Assembly (NCBI GenBank): GCA_902469965.1
Contig: CABREP010000001.1
Coordinates: 33,390-97,389 of the forward strand
Length of the DNA: 64,000 nucleotides
Direction of reading: 5' to 3'
From: Egerieimonas sp900552095
GTDB taxonomy: Bacteria > Bacillota > Clostridia > Lachnospirales > Lachnospiraceae
The translations under genes were made by a program, and so were the position numbers. Shown piece by piece: positions 42,653 through 50,987 of this stretch (position 1 is the first letter of the stretch; each line of letters starts with the position of its first letter). Below the pieces are notes generated by a model. That model was not told the origin of the DNA. It worked only from the letters and a program-made list of their open reading frames with translations, and searched no databases.

Positions 42653-43945
42653 ATGTCAGAAATTGCAATTCAGGTTGAACACTTAAATAAAATGTATAAA
42701 CTGTATGATAAGCCCATGGACCGGCTGAAAGAGTCCCTGGGTCTGTCAAAACAGAAGAAGTATAAAGAACATTATGCACTGCGGGATGTGTCTTTGTCTG
42801 TAAAACGGGGAGAGACTGTGGGAATCATCGGAACGAATGGTTCAGGAAAATCCACGATCCTGAAGATCATCACAGGTGTATTAAATCCGACAGACGGAAA
42901 GGTGGAGGTAAACGGAAGAATTTCTGCCCTTCTGGAATTGGGCGCGGGCTTTAATATGGAATATTCCGGACTGGAGAATGTTTATCTGAACGGTACTATG
43001 ATTGGATTTTCCAAAGAAGAGATTGATGAAAAACTGGAGGATATCCTGAATTTTGCAGATATTGGAGAGTTTATCCATCAGCCCGTGAAGACCTACTCCA
43101 GTGGAATGTTTGTCCGTCTGGCTTTTGCCGTAGCCATTAATATTGAACCGGAAATCCTCATCGTAGATGAGGCACTTTCCGTAGGAGATGTCTTCTTTCA
43201 GGCAAAATGCTATCGGAAATTTGAAGAATTCAAAAAAATGGGGAAAACCATTCTCTTTGTAAGCCACGATCTGGGCAGTATCAGCAAGTACTGTGACAGA
43301 GTTATCCTGCTTAATAAGGGTGTGAAACTGCGGGAAGGCAAGCCGAGAGAAATGATCGATCTCTATAAGAAAGTACTGGTGAATCAGTTTTCGGATGATG
43401 AAGAAGAGGAACAGGAAGAGGAATCCAAAGTAAAAGCACAGAGCCGGGAGCAGGGAGAAGGCAGCTGGAAAGATTATATGCTGATGAATCCGGAAGTTCA
43501 GAGTTATGGCGACGGGCGGGCGGAAATTATTGATTTTGGCGTCTTCGATGAAGAAGATGAGGTGACAAATACAATCTATAAAATGAAGAAATTTTCTATC
43601 CGGCTTCGGGTTCGTTTTCAGGAAGAGATTAAAAATCCGATTCTGGCCTTCAGTCTGAAGGACTTAAAAGGAACGGAACTGACGGGAACCAATACGGTGA
43701 TTGAAAAGATTGATACCGGTACAGTGTCAAGCGGAGAGATTGTGGAGATCAGTTTTTCCCAGGTTATGCGGCTGCAGGGGGGGCAGTATCTGCTTCAGCT
43801 GGGCTGCACCGGCTTTGAAAACGGGGATAATTTTGTTGTATATCACCGGCTGTATGATGTGTGCTGCATTCAGGTGATCGGAGATAAAACCACAGTCGGA
43901 TATTTTGATATGGATTCAAAGGTTCAATACACGAAAGGAAACTAG
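42653..43945 (+). CDS. Polysaccharide ABC exporter ATPase with Wzt C-terminal domain
   Basis: 430 aa from the ATG at 42653. The ATPase (1-245) has Walker A GTNGSGKST, signature YSSGMFVRLAFA and Walker B LIVDEALSVGD, the TagH/Wzt pattern. An acidic linker (about 253-270) leads to a Wzt_C-type beta-sandwich (about 290-425, with FSIRLRVRFQEEIKNPIL and GGQYLLQLG). In E. coli O9a this domain binds the modified end of the chain before export. That predicts a capped glycan here, and the methyltransferase and kinase-like genes downstream are the candidate capping enzymes. Confidence 0.9.
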   Translation: MSEIAIQVEHLNKMYKLYDKPMDRLKESLGLSKQKKYKEHYALRDVSLSVKRGETVGIIGTNGSGKSTILKIITGVLNPTDGKVEVNGRISALLELGAGFNMEYSGLENVYLNGTMIGFSKEEIDEKLEDILNFADIGEFIHQPVKTYSSGMFVRLAFAVAINIEPEILIVDEALSVGDVFFQAKCYRKFEEFKKMGKTILFVSHDLGSISKYCDRVILLNKGVKLREGKPREMIDLYKKVLVNQFSDDEEEEQEEESKVKAQSREQGEGSWKDYMLMNPEVQSYGDGRAEIIDFGVFDEEDEVTNTIYKMKKFSIRLRVRFQEEIKNPILAFSLKDLKGTELTGTNTVIEKIDTGTVSSGEIVEISFSQVMRLQGGQYLLQLGCTGFENGDNFVVYHRLYDVCCIQVIGDKTTVGYFDMDSKVQYTKGN

Positions 43946-43947
43946 GG

Positions 43948-46827
43948 ATGAGCATAAAATTTTCTGTTTTGGTTCCTGTTTATAATGTAGAGAAGAAATG
44001 GCTGGAACTGGCAGTGGAATCAGTGAAACGGCAGACCTATCAGAACTGGGAATTGTGCCTGGTAGATGACTGTTCTACAGATCCGGAGGTAAGAAAAAAT
44101 CTGGAGCAGTTAAGATCCGATAAGATTAGGGTAAAGTTTCTGGAAAAAAACGGAGGAATTTCGGCTGCGACCAATGAAGCTGCAAAGATGGCAGAGGGAG
44201 AGTATCTGGTCCTGATGGATAATGATGATGAACTTAATTGTCAGGCACTGGAAAAATTTGCCGCGGCGATTGAGCAGACGGGGGCAGAGATTCTGTACAG
44301 TGATCAGGATATTGTAGATACAGAAGGCGGTCACAGGGAGCCTCTGTGCAAGCCGGACTGGTCTCAGGATCTGCTCCTCAGCCAGATGTATATTGGGCAT
44401 CTGCTGGGATTTAAGAAAACACTTTTTGAAAAAGCGGGAGGTTTTCGTAGCGAGTATAACGGAAGCCAGGATTATGATCTGATGCTGCGTATGTCTGAAC
44501 TGACAGATCATATTGTCCACGTTCCGGAAATTCTGTATTCCTGGAGAGCCATTCCAAGTTCCACGGCGGTCAATCCGGAATCCAAGCCCTACGCGCAGGT
44601 AGTGGGACTGAAAGCAATTCAGGATCACCTGGATCGTGTTTATGGTTCCGGGGAGGCGAAAGCAGAGGAAACAGAAAATTACTTTGTTTATGATGTCAGA
44701 TATCGGCTGGAGGAGCAGCCGTTGGTTTCTGTGATTATTCCCACGAAAGATCATGCAGATCTTCTTAAGGGAGCCATAGACAGTATTTTTGAAAAAACCG
44801 AGTATTCAAATTATGAGATTCTGATTCTGGATAATAACTCAGAAGAAAAGGAGACCTTCGCATATTTTGAACAGGTTGTAAAGGAACATGAAAATGTCCG
44901 GGTAGAAAAGGCGGCATTTCCTTTTAACTGGTCCAGACTGAACAATTTCGGGATGGAAAAGGCGAAAGGAGATATCTTCCTTTTCCTGAATAATGATGTT
45001 AAGGTAATTGCTCCGGAGTGGATGACCAGATTGGCTGAAAAAGCGGTGCGCAAAGGGATCGGTGTTGTGGGAGGCCTGCTGCTTTATGAGGACGGTACCA
45101 TCCAGCATGCCGGTGTTGTAGCCGGAATGGGAGGATGGGGAGATCATGTGTTCAAAGGAATGCAGCCGGTTCACTATGGATCTCCGTTTGTGTCGCCTAT
45201 GGTTACAAGAAATGTGACAGCAGTGACGGGAGCCTGCATGGCAATTTCCAGAGAGACCATAGAGAAGATAGGAGTTTTTGACGAGAATTTCATTATCTGC
45301 GGAAGCGATGTGGAAATTTGCGTCAGGGCAATACAGAAGGGTTATCGCAATGTATATGATCCTTATGTGAAATTGTATCATTTTGAGTCAAAAAGCCGGG
45401 ATTCGTATATTCCTCCCGTTGATTTCGAGATGTCAGATAAGATGTATCAGGTTTACCGGGAAAAGGGAGACCCTTATTTTAACCGGCAGCTGGACAGTTA
45501 CAGCTGTGTGCCCAGGATGGCAGAAAAGGAAAGCAGGGATGTGGTGCAGGTGGAGAAAAAAGAAGGAATACTGGAAAAATTGAAGAGAAAATATCGACAG
45601 ATGAGCCGGAATACAGAGCCTGTGACGCAGGAAAAGGAACAGCCGGTGGATACCCATATCGCGGAGATCAATCCGTATACGTTCCGTAAAGTGGAGTATC
45701 CAAGAAAGAGAATAAATCTGCTGCTGCCTTCGATTAATCCGGAACATGTATTCGGAGGAATTTCTACGGCACTGAAATTCTTTGAGAAGCTGGCAGATGA
45801 ACTGGGATATGACAGAAGAATCATACTGGTCGATGCGGTTCCTGGAGAAGAGACGAGAGCAAAATATCGGGATCACTATACCTTTGCAGAGTGGAATGAA
45901 GATTGTCAGGAGCAAAATCAGATTGTACCCTATGCTTATCGCAGCCAGTGTACGCTTCCGGTGAGTGAGAAGGATTATTTTATGTTTACCGGATGGTGGA
46001 CTGCTCACTGTACCCAGGAGGCTTATGAGGACTTCCAGGAAAAGACGGGAATCGCGCCCAATCCTTTTATTAATTTTATTCAGGATTATGAGCCGGGATT
46101 TTATGCCTGGTCTACCAGATTTTTGCTGGCAGATGCTACTTATAAAAATGAGTATCCCCAGATTGCAGTGTTTAACACCAGGCTTTTGCAGGAATACTTC
46201 CATAATAACGGATATCAGTTTGCCTGGGAATTCGCCTTTGATCCGGTCTTGAACGGTCAGTTGAAATCCTGCCTGGATCAGCTGGGAACCAGTATTCAGA
46301 AAAAGAAACAGATTCTGGTATATGGAAGACCGGGAACCGAACGGAATGCTTTCAAACTGATTGTAGCGGCGCTGCGCAGGTGGGTAGAACAGCAGCAGGA
46401 TATTGAGGAGTGGACGATTCTCTCTGCGGGTGAACAGCATGCAAAAGTAGATCTGGGCAGAGGAAAATATCTGCAGTCGGTGGGCAAGCTTACGCTGCAG
46501 GAGTATGCAAAGACACTGGAGGAGTCCTATGCAGGGATTTCGCTGATGGCCTCCCCTCATCCCAGCTATCCGCCGCTTGAAATGTCTGTGTTTGGAGTGA
46601 AAGTAATTACAAATACGTTCGCAAATAAAGACCTGAAAGATTTTAACAGTAATATTGTATCGCTTAACAATATCAGTCCCAGCCATATTGCAAAAGAACT
46701 GAAGAAAATCTGCGATAATTATCGCATGATCGTTCCTCATGAGATGACGAACCAGGAGTACTGCGATAATGAAAATGTCTTTGATTTTATAAAAGAAATC
46801 AAACAGATTTTAAATAAAGATGCCTAA
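43948..46827 (+). CDS. Three-domain glycosyltransferase (GT2-GT2-WsaF-like GT4)
   Basis: 959 aa. GT2 domain one (about 4-235) has VLMDNDDELN as its metal site; GT2 domain two (about 257-520) has FLFLNNDVKV and the typical CGSDVEICVRA catalytic region. A third region (about 590-955, INLLLPSINPEHVFGGIS) resembles the GT-B rhamnosyltransferase WsaF. It probably adds several sugars, likely rhamnose, to the growing chain in the cytosol. It starts two bases after the exporter ATPase. The fusion of three catalytic modules suggests processive building of a repeat unit. Confidence 0.85.
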   Translation: MSIKFSVLVPVYNVEKKWLELAVESVKRQTYQNWELCLVDDCSTDPEVRKNLEQLRSDKIRVKFLEKNGGISAATNEAAKMAEGEYLVLMDNDDELNCQALEKFAAAIEQTGAEILYSDQDIVDTEGGHREPLCKPDWSQDLLLSQMYIGHLLGFKKTLFEKAGGFRSEYNGSQDYDLMLRMSELTDHIVHVPEILYSWRAIPSSTAVNPESKPYAQVVGLKAIQDHLDRVYGSGEAKAEETENYFVYDVRYRLEEQPLVSVIIPTKDHADLLKGAIDSIFEKTEYSNYEILILDNNSEEKETFAYFEQVVKEHENVRVEKAAFPFNWSRLNNFGMEKAKGDIFLFLNNDVKVIAPEWMTRLAEKAVRKGIGVVGGLLLYEDGTIQHAGVVAGMGGWGDHVFKGMQPVHYGSPFVSPMVTRNVTAVTGACMAISRETIEKIGVFDENFIICGSDVEICVRAIQKGYRNVYDPYVKLYHFESKSRDSYIPPVDFEMSDKMYQVYREKGDPYFNRQLDSYSCVPRMAEKESRDVVQVEKKEGILEKLKRKYRQMSRNTEPVTQEKEQPVDTHIAEINPYTFRKVEYPRKRINLLLPSINPEHVFGGISTALKFFEKLADELGYDRRIILVDAVPGEETRAKYRDHYTFAEWNEDCQEQNQIVPYAYRSQCTLPVSEKDYFMFTGWWTAHCTQEAYEDFQEKTGIAPNPFINFIQDYEPGFYAWSTRFLLADATYKNEYPQIAVFNTRLLQEYFHNNGYQFAWEFAFDPVLNGQLKSCLDQLGTSIQKKKQILVYGRPGTERNAFKLIVAALRRWVEQQQDIEEWTILSAGEQHAKVDLGRGKYLQSVGKLTLQEYAKTLEESYAGISLMASPHPSYPPLEMSVFGVKVITNTFANKDLKDFNSNIVSLNNISPSHIAKELKKICDNYRMIVPHEMTNQEYCDNENVFDFIKEIKQILNKDA

Positions 46828-46836
46828 GGGGGAAGC

Positions 46837-47745
46837 ATGGAAAATCAAATTGGAAAAGTAAAGCTGAATTATCAGTTTTACCAGGGATCAGACCAGTACA
46901 GTGACGGTGCGATCGAAGATGAGCTTCTGGAAATGGTAAAAAATGAAACAGACGTGGAAAAAATTCTGCGAACGGATAATCGCTGGCCGGTTTTGTATCA
47001 TCTGTCTCCAGTGCGGCAGAATATTGTAGAGTGGTATCCTTTTGAGAAGGAAGCTTCTGTGCTGGAAGTAGGTGCAGGCTGCGGAGCTATTTCAGGGGCA
47101 CTCTGCCGGAGCGTGAGGAGAGTTGTGTCCGTGGAACTTTCCAGAAGGCGGTCTCTGATTAATGCGTACCGCAACCGGGAATGTGAAAACCTGGAGATTG
47201 TGGTGGGGAATTTTAATCAGATTCAGCTGAATGAGAAATTTGATTACATTACCCTGATAGGGGTTCTTGAATATGCCAGATGTTATACGGAAAGCGAAAA
47301 TCCTTTCTTGAGCTTTGTGGAAAATCTGAAAAAACTTCTGAAGCCGGGTGGAAAACTTCTGGTTGCCATTGAGAATAAGTTTGGTCTGAAATACTGGGCT
47401 GGAGCCAGGGAGGATCATACAGGGGTTTTCTTTGACGGGCTGGAGGGATATCACGCGACAGCCAGCGAAGTTCGGACTTTTTCAAGGAAAGAGCTGGATC
47501 GGGTTTTCCGGGAAGCGGGTTTTTCGGAGACAGAGTTTTATTATCCTTTCCCGGATTACAAATTTCCAGTACAGATATTTTCAGATGAGTATCTTCCCAA
47601 AGAGGAGGATCTGGCCTGCAGCAAGGCGTCCTATGATGCCAGCCGGTATTATCTCTTTAATGAGACATCGGTTTATCATGAACTGATCAATGCGGAAGAA
47701 TTTCCGTTTTTTGCCAATTCCTTTTTTGTGGAAGCGAAGGTGTGA
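46837..47745 (+). CDS. SAM methyltransferase, WbdD-like N-terminal half
   Basis: 302 aa. SAM motif I reads SVLEVGAGCGAISGAL (about 74-89) followed by an acidic SVELS; the C-terminal half has FDGLEGYHATASEVRTFSRKEL, typical of methyltransferases in rhamnan and O-antigen loci. The next gene, nine bases on, encodes a kinase-like domain with a coiled coil. The two together reproduce the domain order of WbdD, the E. coli O9a enzyme that phosphorylates and then methylates the chain end to stop extension. The capping function is inference. Confidence 0.85.
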   Translation: MENQIGKVKLNYQFYQGSDQYSDGAIEDELLEMVKNETDVEKILRTDNRWPVLYHLSPVRQNIVEWYPFEKEASVLEVGAGCGAISGALCRSVRRVVSVELSRRRSLINAYRNRECENLEIVVGNFNQIQLNEKFDYITLIGVLEYARCYTESENPFLSFVENLKKLLKPGGKLLVAIENKFGLKYWAGAREDHTGVFFDGLEGYHATASEVRTFSRKELDRVFREAGFSETEFYYPFPDYKFPVQIFSDEYLPKEEDLACSKASYDASRYYLFNETSVYHELINAEEFPFFANSFFVEAKV

Positions 47746-47754
47746 GGTGTCCCA

Positions 47755-49146
47755 GTGAAAAAGCTATATTCAAAATTTACAAAAGAAAGAGGAAAAGCTT
47801 TTCAGATCGAGACAGCGATCTGGGAGAAGGAGGACGGAGAGCGGGAAGTGACAAAACGCCCGCTGTCTGCGGCATCCCGGGGTCATGTGGCAAAAATGTA
47901 TGAAAATTTCCGCTGGTTTGAGGAGAGCGGATTTCTTCTTCCCTGCCGTCGGAAAGATGATATGGTTATATTTCCTTTTATTACAGGGAAAAGTTATTAC
48001 AATTCTCTGATGGAAGCAATCAGTCGAAAAGACAGGGGGGCTTTTCTTGAAGTTCTGCAAAAATACAAAGCTTTGATGGACAGTCTGTATCCGGAGAGAA
48101 GCCCTATGAAAAAAGATCCGGAATTTGAGCGTATTTTTGGACTGGCAGATCCGTTTTTGGGGATGGAGGCGGTTGCCAGACTGAATATCGACCTGACGTT
48201 TGACAACATTCTGGTTCAGGGGGAGAAGGTCCAGATTATCGATTACGAATGGATCTTTGATTTCCCGATTCCGATCAAGTATCCGATGTACCGGGCTTTG
48301 TATGCCCTGTGCCTCAAGAACAGAAATCAGTTTATTGATTTTATCCGGGAAGAAGAAATTTATGGAACGATGGGCATTTCCCAGGAAGAATGTGAGCTGT
48401 TTTTCCGTATGAACGAAGCTTTTATGTGGTATGTGGAGGGCGGTTCTGAATCCTATACCAAGATGCTTCAGGCTTACGAGAAACCGGCGCTCAGTCTTGA
48501 AATGTCCAAAATGCCTCAGAACTTCTTCGCCCAGATTTTCTGGGAGACAGGAAGCGGATACTCGGAAGAAGCCTGTGAAAATTATGTAATTTCAGCTACA
48601 CAAAAAGAAGTTTTTCTGGAAAAAGATCTGGCTGACTATTCCGGGATCCGGGAGGTGCGGATCGATCCTCTGAATGTTTCTGTCCTGATTGAGAATTTTC
48701 AGGTTACAGTGGAAACACAGGGACAGGGCATGCGGAAGATTGGACTGGAGGAGATGAGAACGAACCGGAAATGGTTTGTGGGAAGCAATCTGCTGTTTGA
48801 ATCGGAAGATCCCCAGATCCTGATTGCAGTTCCGGAAGGAGAGATCTGGAAAAAGATCCGGGTGGAATACAGAATCTGCCGGAAAGAGATCGAGCGGCTG
48901 CGTCCTTATAAAGAAGTGCTGGACAGCGAATATGCGGAGAGGCAGAAGAGGATGCAGGAAAGGCTGCAGAGTGAACTGGAAGAACAGAACAATCTTTTGA
49001 AAGAAAGTATGGATAAGCTGGAACATCAGGAAAATCTGCTGCGTCTTTACCGGGATAAGCTGCAGTATATTGAAAGTTCTAAAATTTACAGAGGCCTGCT
49101 GAAAAATAAAGTGGATAAGCAGGAACTGTGGGAAGAATTAAAATAA
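47755..49146 (+). CDS. Kinase-like protein with C-terminal coiled coil, WbdD-like
   Basis: 463 aa, GTG start with GAAGGTG upstream. Residues 1-260 look like a protein/aminoglycoside kinase fold: Lys34 in VTKRPL, the catalytic-loop pattern D146-x4-N151 (NIDLTFDNILV) and the metal Asp163 in IIDYEW. The middle part (about 275-375) is beta-rich and unassigned. Residues about 385-450 form a long coiled coil, ending in a basic/hydrophobic SSKIYRGLLKNK segment that may lie on the membrane. In WbdD the coiled coil is the ruler that sets chain length. Activity has not been shown for this protein; the assignment rests on residues and context. Confidence 0.72.
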   Translation: MKKLYSKFTKERGKAFQIETAIWEKEDGEREVTKRPLSAASRGHVAKMYENFRWFEESGFLLPCRRKDDMVIFPFITGKSYYNSLMEAISRKDRGAFLEVLQKYKALMDSLYPERSPMKKDPEFERIFGLADPFLGMEAVARLNIDLTFDNILVQGEKVQIIDYEWIFDFPIPIKYPMYRALYALCLKNRNQFIDFIREEEIYGTMGISQEECELFFRMNEAFMWYVEGGSESYTKMLQAYEKPALSLEMSKMPQNFFAQIFWETGSGYSEEACENYVISATQKEVFLEKDLADYSGIREVRIDPLNVSVLIENFQVTVETQGQGMRKIGLEEMRTNRKWFVGSNLLFESEDPQILIAVPEGEIWKKIRVEYRICRKEIERLRPYKEVLDSEYAERQKRMQERLQSELEEQNNLLKESMDKLEHQENLLRLYRDKLQYIESSKIYRGLLKNKVDKQELWEELK

Positions 49147-49171
49147 GGAACAGGCAGATGGAGGCGGAAGG

Positions 49172-50983
49172 ATGGCCGGAAAAATGAAAACAATTATAAA
49201 GAAGCTTCGCCCCGGCTATGTGGGCAGGGGGATCCGCTATTTGAAGAAGAATGGCGGAAAAGCTTTCTTTGTGCGGGTATTCACCAATGATACGGCAGTA
49301 ATACCGTATGAAAAATGGTTCCGTCTGCATCGGGTCAGGAAAAAGGAACTGGAGCAGCAGCGCAGGGAGAGGTCAGACGGGCTGAAGTTTTCTATTCTTG
49401 TTCCGGTCTACCAGACTCCGGAGAAATTTCTGCGGGAGATGCTGCATTCTGTTCAGGAACAGAGTTACCGGAACTGGGAACTGTGTATTGCAAACGGGAG
49501 TCCTGAAAATGCAGGTGTGCGGGAGATTCTGGAGGAATATCAGAAAAAAGATGGACGGATAAGAGTCAGAAATCTGGAAGAAAACAGGGGAATTGCGGGG
49601 AATACCAATGCAGCTCTTGAAATGGCTTCCGGGGATTTTGCAGCTCTTTTGGATCATGATGATCTTCTGGAACCGGATGCACTCTATGAGATGGCGGCGC
49701 TTTTGAAAAAAAATCCGGACATGGATGCGGTTTATACAGATGAAGATAAGGTGAACGGTCAGGGAACTTCTTTTTTTCAGCCTCATTTTAAGCCGGATTT
49801 TAATCCGGATCTGCTGCGCTCTAACAATTATATCTGCCATTTCTTTGCGGTTCGCACAGATCTGGCAAGACGGACCGGAGGATTCCGAAGGGAGTATGAG
49901 GGGGCGCAGGATTACGATTACATTTTTCGGTGTACGGAGCAGTCTTCCCGGATCGGTCATGTGCCCCGGATCCTGTATCACTGGAGAACGCACAGCCAGT
50001 CTACGGCGGAAAATCCGGAAAGCAAGCAGTATGCTTTTGAGGCGGGAGCCCGGGCAATAGAATCCCATCTGAAACGTCAGGGGGTGAAGGCTTCTGTGAA
50101 CATGCGGGAGAATCCGGGTTTTTACCGGGTCTCTTATGACGTGCAGGGAAGTCCGCTGGTGTCAGTGCTGATTCCCAATAAGGATCAGAAGGAGAAACTT
50201 CAGGTCTGTGTGGAATCCATCCTTGCGAAGACTGCCTATGAGAATTATGAGATTCTGATTATTGAGAACAACAGTGTGACTCCGGAGATCTTTGCCTATT
50301 ATAAAGAGCTGGAAAAGAATCCAAGAATTCAGATTCTGCGGTGGGAGAGGGCATTTAATTATTCTGCGATTAACAATTATGGGGCAGAGAAGGCCAGGGG
50401 AGAGTATCTTCTTTTGCTGAATAATGATGTGGAGATCCTGCAGGAAGGCTGGATGAAGGAACTGGTGGGAAACTGTCAGAGAGAAGAAGTGGGAGCAGTT
50501 GGTGTAAAACTGTATTATCCCGACGGAACGATCCAACATGCCGGGACAATCGTGGGACTGGGCGGCGTAGCGGGGCATGCTTTTGCAGGATTTTCGGAAG
50601 AGCAGGGAAGTTATATGCACCGGGCTGCGATACAGATGGATTATAGCGCCGTTACAGCAGCCTGCATGATGGTAAGAAAAGAGGTCTTTTTTCAGGCAGG
50701 AGGTCTGGAGGAAAAACTGGAGGTTGCCTTTAATGACGTAGATTTCTGTCTTAAGCTCCGAAAACTGGGTTATCTGATCGTCTATGATCCGGATGTGAAG
50801 CTGTACCATTATGAGTCTGCGACCAGAGGCGAGGAAGATAATCCGGAGAAGAAGGCCAGATTTCAGAGAGAAATAGATTATATGAAACAGCAGTGGCAGG
50901 AAATTCTGGAGATAGGGGATCCCTGTTATAATCCAAATCTGACACTGCTTGCGGGAGATTATTCCCAGCGATGGGGAGGTTAA
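49172..50983 (+). CDS. Two-domain GT2 glycosyltransferase
   Basis: 603 aa. An N-terminal module of about 75 residues (YLKKNGGKAFFVRVF and WFRLHRVRKKELEQQ) precedes two GT2 domains: the first (about 72-310) with LLDHDDLLEP, the second (about 330-580) with LLLNNDVEIL and a VAFNDVDFCLKL catalytic segment. Both metal sites look intact, so it should add two linkages. The N-terminal module recurs in the next gene, marking the two as tandem paralogues. It belongs to the polysaccharide operon, following the kinase-like gene by 25 bases. Confidence 0.87.
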   Translation: MAGKMKTIIKKLRPGYVGRGIRYLKKNGGKAFFVRVFTNDTAVIPYEKWFRLHRVRKKELEQQRRERSDGLKFSILVPVYQTPEKFLREMLHSVQEQSYRNWELCIANGSPENAGVREILEEYQKKDGRIRVRNLEENRGIAGNTNAALEMASGDFAALLDHDDLLEPDALYEMAALLKKNPDMDAVYTDEDKVNGQGTSFFQPHFKPDFNPDLLRSNNYICHFFAVRTDLARRTGGFRREYEGAQDYDYIFRCTEQSSRIGHVPRILYHWRTHSQSTAENPESKQYAFEAGARAIESHLKRQGVKASVNMRENPGFYRVSYDVQGSPLVSVLIPNKDQKEKLQVCVESILAKTAYENYEILIIENNSVTPEIFAYYKELEKNPRIQILRWERAFNYSAINNYGAEKARGEYLLLLNNDVEILQEGWMKELVGNCQREEVGAVGVKLYYPDGTIQHAGTIVGLGGVAGHAFAGFSEEQGSYMHRAAIQMDYSAVTAACMMVRKEVFFQAGGLEEKLEVAFNDVDFCLKLRKLGYLIVYDPDVKLYHYESATRGEEDNPEKKARFQREIDYMKQQWQEILEIGDPCYNPNLTLLAGDYSQRWGG

Positions 50984-50987
50984 AGCT

